Assembly: GCA_028023455.1 (NCBI GenBank)
Contig: JAQFVV010012508.1
Span: forward strand, 3,777,877-3,841,876
Length of the DNA: 64,000 bases
Direction of reading: 5' to 3'
Origin: Epiperipatus broadwayi
Taxonomy: Eukaryota > Onychophora > Udeonychophora > Euonychophora > Peripatidae
Shown: piece after piece, positions 31,916-42,759 of the stretch
Position numbering within the stretch: position 1 is the stretch's first letter
Layout of the letters: every line of letters begins with the position of its first letter
Program-made: the position numbers and the translations under genes
Notes under the pieces: model-generated
The model's database searches: none
Seen by the model: only the letters and a program-made list of their open reading frames with translations
What the model was told of the DNA's origin: nothing

Positions 31916-33672
31916 CACCTGGGTCTCTTTTTATGCGAATTTATTTAACGTGATTTTGAAGTTACGCGATTCACGTTTCTCCGGAAATCGAACTTCGATA
32001 ATGCACTATTACGTTAACCCTTTAACTGTCCAATTGTTCATTCGCTGCAGGTGGTATCACTCAAAGCTTTTAATTAGCCGATGCACAAAATAATGTATCA
32101 ATTTTTCAAAAGTTATTGACCGTTTTTTTAAATATATTCACTTTAGTTTCGTTTTTAAAAAGTATATTAGTAATTTCTCACATTATAAAAATAAACGAAA
32201 GTTTGTTCAAAAATAAATTTTGATTTTTAATTTTAAAAATATTTGTTACGGTTGACATGAAAAGAAACGGCAATCATAATTTCACGTTATGATTTTTTTT
32301 TCCCGACTTTGCAATAAATAAATAATTCTTGCTAAAATCGTAACTATTTTTGTAAAATAATATTTATTTTTGACATATTATATGAAAATAATTTGTATTT
32401 TATTTGTATTTCATCAAAAAATATTTTTAAAATGCTCTAAAACATTCGTTTATCATTTTCAAAATAAAACAAAAGCGTTCATAAATTTTTAATTTTTGGC
32501 AGCCATATAAAAATTTTAACAGCCAATAAGATTCAAGAAAAGATGATGAGAAGGCGGAGCTTTTCCATTTTCTTTTGTTTACAAAATTTCAACAGCCAAT
32601 AAGATTCAAGAAAAGATGTGAAAAGGCAGTGCTTAGTTTTTGTTTGACATAAATCATCAATTAATTGATTTTTTACTTGTAAAATAATTCAATAGATGGC
32701 AGTATATTATAAAACTTTTTGCGTTCTAAAAAATGACGTTAAAACCGTAAACGTAGTCCAAAAACTAAGCAATTTACAGCGATGTCAAATTTACTCGATT
32801 AAAACGAATATGTATCAAAAATTGCCTCGATTAAGAATGAGTCAAACAGTCAAAAGGTTAAATAATAAATTTCGCGCACTTATGTCATATTGAAAATAAT
32901 AGCACATTATTGGAATTCGACTTTCATCTTAGTAATTTCAATATTTTCAGTGCTTTATAATAGTAAGATTTTATGCAATAATGAAATTAAAATCATGATT
33001 TCCACATTTTATGTATACACACATTAAATTTTACAAGATTATAATGTAAATTTGTTCAAACATTGTGCATGTTAATTTTGCACTTTAAATCACATTCTGT
33101 TTTTGCTTTTTAAAAAAGAATGTAATCAATTATTAATCATTTAGTGTCCCCAAGTTAATTTTTAAAAGGTGAGTAATAGTAGTGGGCACAATTAAAATTG
33201 AAAATTAAAAAATTAAAGACAAAAATAAGAATTTAATTTTTAGTTGTTAGATTAATTACTAATTACTTTGTCACCAGAAAACCATTAACACAACATGAGA
33301 GTGACGTTCGCACTAATTGTATTTCCTCTTGTGAATAATCTGATTTTTTACCAGTTTGCAAATAGCGATAATAATTAAAACGTGTATAAAAAAATGCAAA
33401 TTACTGTAAATTATGCATAAAAATGTATTGTTTTGAATAAAATTAAATATTATAGTTAAAAAAAGTTTGTCTTGTATCAATTTTTTTCAAATTTGAAATT
33501 TTTTATTAATCATATTTTATTTCCTTATTTTTTTTTTGTGCAAATTTTAAAGTAATTTTACATTGGTGCATAATCCCCCCTTTTTCAAGGTAAGTTACGT
33601 CTATTTTTGCGCAATTTTGTTTGCTCATGTTTTCTGAGGAACCTATCTATCACGTAAAACGAGACCCAGGTG
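31916..33672 (+). mobile_element. Tigger/pogo-like DNA transposon, non-autonomous, copy 1
   Basis: The ends are CACCTGGGTCTCTTTTTATG and the complement of CACCTGGGTCTCGTTTTACG, flanked by TA on both sides (31914-31915, 33673-33674). TA duplication and the GTCTCGTTTTA-type terminus suit the pogo/Tigger branch of Tc1/mariner. Subterminal CGCGATTC and CGAACTTCGAT blocks are also Tigger-like. The matching arm of the host foldback has an uninterrupted AATTATAAATATGCG at this site, giving an independent empty-site check. No transposase is left. A piggyBac-like element lies inside. Copy 2 is at 55049-56090. Confidence 0.85.
32018..32857. mobile_element. piggyBac-like non-autonomous element nested in Tigger copy 1
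   Basis: TTAA flanks both ends (32014-32017 and 32858-32861). The termini CCCTTTAACTGTCCAATTG and, reversed from the right end, CCTTTTGACTGTTTGACTC agree at about 10 of the first 13 positions and start with CC(C/T)TTT, as piggyBac ends do. Tigger copy 2 has a single TTAA at the equivalent place (55147-55150), so it is the pre-insertion state. Inside are two direct copies of an about 50-bp block containing CAGCCAATAAGATTCAAGAA (near 32521 and 32593). No transposase remains. The 65-codon frame crossing the right boundary is not a gene. Confidence 0.85.
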
Positions 33673-34524
33673 TATGCAACTTTTTTCCGCATGGTATGCA
33701 ACTTTTTTCCACATGCGTTAGTGAAGTTATAATTATATTATAATGTGTAATAGGTCTGCTTAGGCTTTCGAGGTTCGAATCTCATACTCATAGTTTTGTG
33801 AATGAAGACTGTTGTGATTTATTGTACACATATGCAAATGAGTTTGAATTTTTAATTAGTTAGTCCATTGTTTGGAGAGAGCAAAGCATGCCTCTCTTCT
33901 ATTAATGGCACTGAGATCATTTGCTATGTAAAAAGCTTCTTTAACTTTTCTTTTGGCATCACTCTTCTCTGTACAAATTATTTGGGCAGAACTGGGTTCG
34001 AATACACCACCAAGCAGGTACAGGCCATGTATTCGAACCCAGTTCTGCCCAAATAATTTGTACAGAGAAGAGTGATGCCAAAAGAAAAGTTAAAGAGGCT
34101 TTTTACATAGCAGATGATATCAGTGACATTAATAGAAGAGAGGCATGATTTGCTCTCTCCAAACAATGGACTAACTAATTAAAAATTCAAACTCATTTAC
34201 ATATGTGTACAATAAATCACAGCAGTCTTCATTCACAAAGCTATAAGTATGAAATTCGAACATTAAATCTCAAAAGCGCTAAGTAGACCTATTACACATT
34301 ATAATATAATTATAGCTTCACTAACGCATGCGAAAAAAATCGCATATTTATAATTCCAATCTATTTGTTTACAAAATGGCTATGAATATGAGGACCTTGA
34401 TCCTTGAAAGCTCTTAGCCACATACTTAGATACATATGTTTAGTTTATATCAATCTACAGTATTACGATTTTTTTGTTTTCAGTTTTGTGTGTTCATGCG
34501 TTTTAGCGCATTTTATATATTTAT

Positions 34525-36805
34525 ACATTGGAATAATTAGCCACAAAGTCTAAACTTTTTGCTCATTTAAATCATGTCACTGTAAAATTATATAGCTAAT
34601 AGAAAAATCAACAATTCATTTTATATGTTAATTCTTACTATGAAAGTTATTGTGTAAACAAACAAAATGTTTTAATCTTAGACTTAAGGTAAATAAATAC
34701 TCATGAATAGTACACAAAGTTATTTATTTTTTTGAAAAAAAAAAAAAAACCCAAAACATTAAATGTTTATATAAGTATCCTGAAAAATTACATAATTTTT
34801 CTGGTGAATTCTGTTCATAAAAAAAAAAAATTCGATGCAGCTGAAATGGTTGTTGTAGTAGAACAAGAGTAATTGCTTTTCTATTACAAACATAATAGAC
34901 ATAATTTTGACAGTTTTATTAAATGTCTTTTAAATTCTCTATCTGAAAGCATTTGAAATAAATAGGCAAGAAAATCTGTGACTAAACGAAATATCATTAA
35001 TATGTTAATTTTACTAAGATCTATGTTGTTTTCATTGTAACTTAATTTTCATTGAGAAATTAGAGGAAGTAGGGCTTTATTTATGTACAAAATATTCAGA
35101 CGCATTATATATACTATGTGTGTTGTACTTTAATCATGATAGGAGGAAAGAAAGATAAAGTTAAATTCATCAGCATCTATTTGAGTTTGGTCTGATACCA
35201 TCTAGTTTTTCCAGAACCAAGATGTTTGGCACTGAATTTAAATCCCATTCCCTTCTATTTTAGTGTTAGGTAGGGTACTTCTTAAAATAATATCTGCAGT
35301 GTGTGCTTAACAATGATTTGCTATTTATAAAGCACACATTAAGCAAATAATATAATAATAGACAACCTCCGTGTGAATTAATAATCATTTCAGAAAACGA
35401 CACTTAAATATTTAAAAAAACAAAAGATGACTAGCCACCGGACCTGAAAAGCAATTGAAGGACCAGGTAGCTTTACTCAGTTTATCTCCACAGAAGGTAC
35501 AGAAAGGAATAGAACGCAGTTTACAGATCTACCTAATCTTTATTACAAGTTCTATATGCCTTCAAAGCCTGTAATGATAATTTCGATAAATATTGTAAAT
35601 AATAAATATTGTGCAATTTTATATCAACGTATGTAAATATCTATCATTGATATAAGACTTATTATGGTTAATGTACGGTTTATTGTTTATGATTTTTAGA
35701 CGAAAATAAAAATTAATTTATGTCATTCTGGGTTTTAGTTATTCTGTGTAATGTTGAATTCCATTTTACTGTTTTCTCAGGCTTCAAATAAAAGATAACA
35801 ATCAACATAATAAGAAAATCTGTATCTTAAAAGAGTTCATAACTTCAACTTTTAATTATAATCTGGATACAAATAGGTATAGAATTTAAAAAATGGCAGC
35901 AACACATTATAAATGGCAAATATTTTATTATCTGTTTCACAAAAGACGGTGTTTCTCAAGTTGCAATTTTACTCTTATTTGCAGGTCCCAAGATTATAAA
36001 AATAGAAAATAAACTTTATAAACCTGATACATCTTAGAGAATTCTTTATGCAGAATTTGTAAAAAAAAAACTTTGATTACCTTAACCCAGTACCTTCCAA
36101 ACATACAATTTGTTTGCATTTGCAAGATAAAAATCAGAGAATGGGGAGAGTACGGGAATTAGCAAGTAAATGTTATATAGTCAATATCTTGAGGAAGCTT
36201 TATTAAAACAATTATGGGACATATCTGGTGTAAAATTTAGGATAGCAATTCTTAGCAATCCTCAACCTTATGTATTCTGAAGAGGTAAACGATATTTACA
36301 AAGCTTACGATATATCGTCTTCATCCGTGTTTAGATGCCTAGAAAATAAAATAATATGAATCAGTTTTAATACAGTCTGATTTAAAAGATATGTGAAAAA
36401 TATAAATATATACAAGTGGAATAATGAGATTTTATCATGCAAATTTTTGCTAGTACGTTTTGGGCTGTAATAATTTATTTTCTCTTGCAATCAAAATTGG
36501 ATTCTGGTTTTCTAATCTAATTACGAAGTAATTAGTATACTCATTGAGAAAAAGTTAATCACTAATTTATTATTTAATTTTATTTTAAAAATTCTTATAG
36601 AAATGTTATTTATTATTTCTGAAATAAGCTCTTAAGAAAAAAGTACCAAATAGTATGAATTATGGTATTTTCAAATAAAATTGATTAATTTCTTCATATC
36701 ATTAATCAAATAAAACAATATTTTCCATATGCATTTTCTTAAATTTCGTATTTATAAATATTATAAATCATTAATATATAGTATAGTTTACTTAAATATT
36801 TATAT
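34525..36805. other. AT-rich sequence without recognisable genes
   Basis: No protein domain, tRNA or family repeat is seen in these 2.3 kb. A-runs occur near 34735-34752, 34820-34832 and 36060-36072. A slightly more complex stretch at 35400-35600 shows no open frame of note. Confidence 0.4.
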
Positions 36806-36812
36806 ACATGAG

Positions 36813-36920
36813 TTTTTTTTCTTTCATATGTCACAGCATCGGCCTGGAGGCGAACCCGCAACAACCGTCTGCAACCAACTGCTTACTTGCAAGGGAGCTG
36901 CGCTGATCTCATCATCCATT
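36813..36920 (-). mobile_element. tRNA-Gly-type short SINE, diverged
   Basis: On the minus strand: CAGCGCAGCTCCCTTGCAAG, then a GTTGCAGACGGTTGTTG segment seen also near 46.95 kb, GCGGGTTCGCCTCCAGGCCG (B box), ATGCTGTGACATATGAAAG and an A8 tail. The extra 18-20 bp between the anticodon arm and B box marks a subfamily. Confidence 0.7.
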
Positions 36921-37249
36921 GAGCTAGTTCCTTGGCATATAGTCATGTGCCATTGACATATGTTATCCATTGATTTGATCTGAGCTCTGAGTTCGGTTTG
37001 AATTCAGTTTGGTCTTAGGTTTAATCCTTTGGTTTAACTGGGTTTGAATCCGACTGCAGCTTAGGTTGTTGGTGCGTAATATGTGACCGGTACAGTGGTT
37101 ATGTTTTTAGCACAGTTTCTTTTCCAATTTTTTTTTTTTCTAAAAATTCCATGTTCCATCTCTCTTTCTTGATAAATCATTATGTTCTCTCCAAAGTATA
37201 AGTTAAAACCATTTTAGTTTTGTTTTTTATTTTTATTATATTCATTGCA

Positions 37250-37400
37250 TGTTCATTGTTTTTATTTTGGAATTAATGGCTTCATTGCTCTGGAGTTCAT
37301 AAATTTGGGTGTGGGAACTGCATGTTCCAGAATCGATCCTGGGATCTCCAGATTCAAATTGGACACTCTTCTAACTGCACCAAACCATCCAGGGCATGCA
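37250..37400 (-). repeat. tRNA-like SINE (family T2) with tail unit
   Basis: On the minus strand, GGTTTGGTGCAGTTAGAAGA resembles an A box and, about 35 bp on, CCCAGGATCGATTCTGG resembles a B box. The tail then reads ATTTATGAACTCCAGAGCAA, TGAAGCC, the complement of one unit of the tandem array at 21.15-21.5 kb. A palindromic relative sits near 12.1-12.26 kb. Confidence 0.55.
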
Positions 37401-37624
37401 ATAAATGATATCCTACTACTCATAAAATCTGATAATTTTATTTCTTTCTTTCATAAATCAGCATCAATTAGTGGTTTTATATAAACTTTTAGTTTTTTAA
37501 TTTTAGCAAATTGCAAAATAAAAATAAAATTCATTAATGTCCTGCATAGTTTACGATGACTCTGGAGCTTGCAATCTATGGGCCATGACTCATTTGAACC
37601 ATGTCTCATACTCAAACTTTTTTT

Positions 37625-39677
37625 GATCTCATTAAAATAAACCATTTGATCTCAAACGTTTTATGATCTCATGTAATAAACCATTTGGTTTCAAATGTTT
37701 TATGACCTTATGCAATAAACCATTTGATCTCAAGTGATCTCAAATGTTTTATAATCTCATGCAATAAACCATTTGATCTCAAACTTTTTATGCTCTCATG
37801 CAATAAACCATTTGATCTCACATGTTTTATAATCTCATGCAGTAAACCATTTGATTTCAAACGTTTTATGATCTCATGTAATAAACCATTTAGTTTCAAA
37901 TGTTTTATGACCTTATGCAATAAACCATTTGATCTCAAATGTTTTATGATCTCATGCAATAAACCATTTGATCTCAAACTTTTTATGCTCTCATACAATA
38001 AACCATTTGATCTCAAATGTTTTATGATCTCATGCAGCAAACCATTTGATCTCAAATGTTTTGTGATCTCATGCAATAAACCATTTGATCTCAAACATTT
38101 TATGATCTCTTGCAATTTTATGATCCCATTCAATAAACCATTTGATCTCAAATGTTTTATGATCTCATGCAATAAACTGTTTGATCTCAAACATTTTATG
38201 ATCTCATGCAATAAACCATTTGATCTCAAATGTTTTATGATCTCATGCAATAAACCATTTGATCTCAAATGTTTTATGATCTTATGCAATAAACCATTTG
38301 ATCTCAAACGTTTTATGATCGCATGCAATAAACCATTTGATCTCAAATGTTTTATGATCTCATGCAATAAATCATTTGATGTCAAACTTTTTATGATCTC
38401 ATGCAATAAACCATTTGATCTCAAATGTCTTATGATCTCATGCAATAACCATTTGATCTCAAATGTTTTATGATCTCATGCAATAAACCATTTGATCTCA
38501 AATATTTTATGATTTCATGCAATAAACCATTTGATCTCAAATATTTTATGATCTCATGCAATAAACCATTTGATCTCAAATGTTTTATGATCTCATGCAA
38601 TAAACCATTTGATCTCAAATGTTTTATGATCTCATGCAATAAGCCATTTGATCTCAAACGTTTTATGATCTCATGCAATAAGCCATGCAATAAACCATTT
38701 GATCTCAAATATTTTATGATTTCATGCAATAAACCATTTGATCTCAAATGTTTTATGATCTCATGCAATAAACCATTTGATCTCAAATGTTTTATGATCT
38801 CATGCAATAAACCATTTGATCTCAAATGTTTTATGATCTCATGCAATAAGCCATTTGATCTCAAATGTTTTATGATCTCATGCAATAAGCCATTTGATCT
38901 CAAATGTTTTATGATTTCATGCAATAAACCATTTGATCTCAAATGTTTTATGATCTCATGCAATAAACCATTTTATCGCAAATATTTTATGATCTCATGC
39001 AATAAACCATTTGATCACAAACGTTTTATGATCTCATGCAATAAACCATTTGATCTCAAATGTTTTATGATCTCATGCAATAAACCATCTGATCGCAAAC
39101 GTTTTATGATCTCATGCAATAAACCATTTGATCTCAAACGTGTTATGATCTCATGCAATAAACCATCTGATTTCAAATGTTTTATGACCTTATGCAATAA
39201 ACCATTTGATCTCAAACTTTTTATGATCTCATGCAATAAACCATTTGATTTCAAATATTTTATGATCTCATGCAGTAAACCATTTGATCTCAAACGTTTT
39301 ATGATCTCATGCAATAAACCATTTGATCTCAAACATTTTATGATCTCATGCAATAAACCATTTGATCTCAAACGTTTTATTATCTCATGCAATAAACCAT
39401 TTGATCTCAAACGTTTTATGATCTCATGCAATAAACCATTTGATCTCAAACGTTTTATGATCTCATGCAATAAACCATTTGATTTCAAATATTTTATGAT
39501 CTCATGCAGTAAACCATTTGATCTCAAACGTTTTATTATCTCATGCAATAAACCATCTGATTTCAACGTTTTATGATCTCACGCAATAAACCATCTGATC
39601 TCAAATGTTTTATGATATCATGCAATAAACCATTTGATCTCAAATGTTTTATGATCTCATGCAATAAACCATTTGAT
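37625..39677. repeat. 39-bp minisatellite, about 52 copies
   Basis: The unit is AAACCATTTGATCTCAAACG then TTTTATGATCTCATGCAAT (39 bp), repeated almost without break. Exceptions are partial units near 37730, 38110-38130, 38450 and 38685. TGATCTCA occurs twice per unit, so it may descend from a ~20-bp half-unit. Because 39 is divisible by 3 and several frames lack stops, open frames of 249 and 368 codons (plus) and 245, 177 and 183 codons (minus) cross it, all with a 13-residue period. They carry no start context, splice or domain signal and are judged non-coding. The unit position CG varies among CG, TG and CA. Confidence 0.95.
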
Positions 39678-39684
39678 TGTTTTT

Positions 39685-40060
39685 ATATTTTAATACATTA
39701 ATTATCTGGCTTGGGGCATTCTATATGATATTTTATTTCTAGTTTGATTTTTAATTAAAAATTATCATTCCTAAATATTTTTATTCTTTGCTAATTTATA
39801 GAGCTAAATGTTATAAATGAATGAAAAAATTCAAACATTGGTTATAATGTCAAAAGTAACAGATTTACTGTACTTTTGATGTGGGTAAAAGTTAGATAGA
39901 AATAATACAGTAGATGAAATTGTAAAAAAATCAAAGCATATTTTTTTTATGATTTGGGATAGTATATCATCTTAGGTACTAAATATACTTTTGATAATTT
40001 TTGGAAGACCTATTCGAAACTAGCCATTTCTAGCCCAAAACGAAAACAAACAAAATTGAC
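39685..40060. other. AT-rich sequence without recognisable features
   Basis: No features seen. Confidence 0.4.
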
Positions 40061-40070
40061 TTCTATATAC

Positions 40071-40514
40071 CAGGGGTGGCCAACTTTTGTGTTCATAAGA
40101 TCTACTATTTATTTTAAAAATATATTCGATCGGCTTGACATAAGCGTAGTCTAAGTGGAGGGAGATGTGAAATTTTATATATCTACCTAGGAAAAAATAA
40201 TTATTTAACGGGACAAAACCCTCATGTCCGGTGGAATTAAAGCAACATGAGTAATTTATTAACAATATTTATTACTTTAGATTAACTATATTGAGTCAAG
40301 ATTGAAAATATTATTTTCAATAATGATACGACTTAATGGACTTCACCTATCTAGAATTGAAAAAAAATTTTAAACAAAAATAAAAATAATAAAAAAACTT
40401 GAAAATCTTGACTTAATTTATTTCACTCATAACCCGACAGATTGGCCGCGTGATTGACCAAAATTGGCTTCGCGATCGACCATTGGATCACGATCGACTT
40501 GTTGGCCACCCCCG
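40071..40514. mobile_element. hAT non-autonomous element (MITE) with perfect 8-bp target duplication
   Basis: CTATATAC stands directly at both sides (40063-40070 and 40515-40522), the 8-bp duplication typical of hAT. The ends CAGGGGTGGCCAAC and, reversed, CGGGGGTGGCCAAC are a 14-bp inverted repeat with one difference. Subterminal GATCG blocks cluster at the right (CGCGATCGACC, ATCACGATCGACTTG). The interior is AT-rich and has no transposase; an 81-codon minus frame overlapping the left end is not coding. The intact duplication suggests it is one of the younger insertions here. Confidence 0.9.
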
Positions 40515-40524
40515 CTATATACTA

Positions 40525-41825
40525 TATAATTACTAAGATGTATATTTTTATTATTTTTCATATATAATTCGGATTGTCATGATTAGTTTCATTATAATCA
40601 TATTATTGAGGTGAATCATAATTATGAGTGCTTTAATTAAAGCAAAAATTTGAATATTTTTATAAATAACTGATTTCAGTAATTGAATATTGAATACCAG
40701 TTTAGAATGCACTCTGCCATTTTGGTTCCTAAAGAGAGTCCTAAAACGACCACTGACACAAACAGACATGAAAGATGTCCGATAAAGAGGATAAAGTAGG
40801 TTGTGAAATAGTCATTAGTGATTTTTATTATAACATTAAAATTGAGTATTATTATAAAGAATAATGAAATGTTTAATATTTTTGATAATTGATTATTTCC
40901 CATCATTAAGTTAATCATTCAAAAATTCATAATGAATTTATCTCTGCAATATCTATTATCTATTACTTATGGTAATGATATTGATCTATTACGATATTCA
41001 CTGACACTCAAGTTATTAGTTAAACTTAAGTCTTTTTTTTTTTTTTTTTTAAATGTTTGAATTTAATAAAATTGTCATATTCGTTAAATAAAATTTAGCT
41101 ACTAAATTATTTAAAAATAAAAGATAAAATCAAAAGAGAAAACGGAAGGTGAATCATTAAAGAAAACTCGATGAAAATTTCTATAATAAATTACAAAATG
41201 TCATAATTAGTTTCCATTATAGTAATCTTATTAATGAGATAAGTGGCAAAGATTATTTCTTTAAAATGAAAGTCTAGATGAAAATACGAGTACTTGTGAT
41301 TATTGTAAGTGAAGATAGAAATGAAAATTGTTAGAAAAATAGATGCTTTGAAAAGATGAGAAGAGTATGCAAATATTTTTTTGATAAAAATAATAAACAT
41401 TAATCTATATTAAGAGAAAATGAAGTGGAAAAGAATAAAAATAAGTTATATAATAATGTAGAAAAAAGGTAAACGCTTTACTGGGAAAGAAACTGGCAGA
41501 TCACAGGATATAGATAAGATTTCAATTGTATTATTAATGATTATGAGAGAATATCAATATGTGAGTTCAGAGTTTTTGTTTATTGTCATAGTCAAAATAC
41601 TTACAGTACACATAGATACCACTGAATATAATTCCCAGTGATTAGACTGATTAAATACTTAGCACTCACTCAATGGGGAATTTTAATTGTATTAGCAAAA
41701 CATAGCCACAAGTAGATGGTAAAACAAATCATGAATTACTAATATGAACTAAGTATGAACCTGAAAAAGAATTATAAACTTCAAAATCTTAGATGTAACC
41801 TACAGAACAGGACTATCAGAAGTAT
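40525..41825. other. AT-rich sequence without recognisable features
   Basis: T19 run near 41033-41051. The short minus frames near 40551-41400 are low-complexity and unrecognised. Confidence 0.4.
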
Positions 41826-41830
41826 ATTAA

Positions 41831-42076
41831 TATATATATATTGCTTATAACAGTTCTTTCATATACCCTTCAATGCAAACAAATTTTCTTAAAAACTTCT
41901 TTATTTTCCTTACAGTTTCGACTATCCAGCAGTCTTCATCAGAGCTAGCAGAGAAGTATAGAGCTCTGATGAAGACTGCTGGTCAGTCGAAACTGTGAGG
42001 AAAATAAAGAAGTTTTTAAGAAAATTTGTTTGCATTGAAGTGTATATGAATGAACTGTTATAAGCAATATATATAT
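41831..42076. repeat. Foldback element with hammerhead-like core in both arms
   Basis: The arms (about 41831-41946 and 41961-42076) pair almost perfectly, from TATATATTGCTTATAACAGTT through AAACAAATTTTCTTAAAAAC and TTCTTTATTTTCC to the centre. Next to the 14-bp loop each arm has the same 34-bp core. On the plus strand of the right arm it reads CTGATGA, A, GACTG, CTGGT, CAGTC, GAAAC. The left arm on the minus strand has the same with GACT...AGTC. The 16.1-kb fragment has GACTG-CTGGA-CAGTC. This is the hammerhead layout (CUGAUGA, stem II, GAAA) with one extra base before stem II. Confidence 0.75.
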
Positions 42077-42114
42077 ATGAAGATATGCAAATAATGTGAA
42101 AGAGAAGAATAAGA

Positions 42115-42700
42115 GACTCATAAGTATATTAATAATTTTTATTAGTCATTTATTAGACAAGATTATCAACTTAATAAATATTTTTGTAATGTAATTTTCA
42201 CTACACTACTTATGCAAGATAGAGACTAGTTTCTATCTGCTTTTAATATCTTGGGGAGGGGTATAATCATATTACATAGACATGTGAAAAAGATATATGA
42301 TCCCCAAGATGTACATTTCATGTTGAACCAGCAGTCAGAGTTGGCCCAGATCTCTCACACATATCTTAATCATTGTTCAGTATATACAAATAGCCAATTA
42401 CTGCAGTTTAATTTAAAAGTGTCAAGCTTACTTATTGCCCTCAAAACATTGCCACTGACCACTTGATGGAAGTATATTAATAATTTTTATAGGTCATTCC
42501 TTAGACAAGAAATTACTCACTTAATGAATAATATTTCTGCAATGTAATTTTCATTACATCACTTTCATGCAAGGTGGGGTCTGGTTTCTATCCACTTTTA
42601 ACACGTTGTGGAGGGATGTAATTATAAACATATGTCCAAAAGCATGTGAAAAAGATGTATGAAGCCCAAGATGCACATTTCATGATGAACTGGTCTGGGG
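42115..42700 (+). repeat. Two direct copies related to family C
   Basis: Copy 1 (about 42121-42345) and copy 2 (about 42471-42695) share AAGTATATTAATAATTTTTA, ATGTAATTTTCA, ACACTACTTATGCAAG/ACATCACTTTCATGCAAG, GACATGTGAAAAAGATATAT and GATGTACATTTCATGTTGAA. The last blocks resemble the family C TTTCATGCTAAACCAG segment. They are separated by about 125 bp. Confidence 0.65.
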
Positions 42701-42759
42701 TGGGGGTGTAGCTAATTACAAAGAAAAAGAAGTTAAAAAAACAAAACAATGCAAAAAAT

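Larger units (their letters stand above)
31738..34520. mobile_element. Large foldback element, left arm split by a Tigger-like insertion
   Basis: With the 31914-33672 insertion set aside, the left arm is 31738-31913 joined to 33673-34012. It pairs with the right arm 34026-34520: ATGCGCTAAAATGC/GCATGCGTTTTAGCGCAT-like ends, GTGGCTAAGTGCTTTCGAGG/CCTTGAAAGCTCTTAGCCAC, CCAATTTA.., CGCATGCGTTAGTGAAG.., GCATGCCTCTCTTCTATTAA, and GGGCAGAACTGGGTTCGAAT at the centre. The arms are close to 500 bp and the loop only about 13 bp. The two mirror-image 62-codon frames at the centre simply reflect the palindrome. Superfamily unknown. Confidence 0.85.

Noticed and set aside
32696-32893. 65-codon frame as transposase fragment
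   Set aside because: It crosses the right boundary of the piggyBac-like insertion into the Tigger-like element and shows no DDE or DNA-binding motif.
33868-34166. Two opposed 62-codon genes with almost identical products
   Set aside because: They are mirror frames of the foldback centre. Identity of the products is a consequence of the palindrome.
37708-39576. Putative large repetitive protein genes on both strands
   Set aside because: They follow exactly from the 39-bp tandem unit being free of stops in several frames. No start context, domain, or end signal is seen.
37625-39677. CRISPR-like array
   Set aside because: Units are contiguous with no unique spacers, and the window is clearly from an animal genome.
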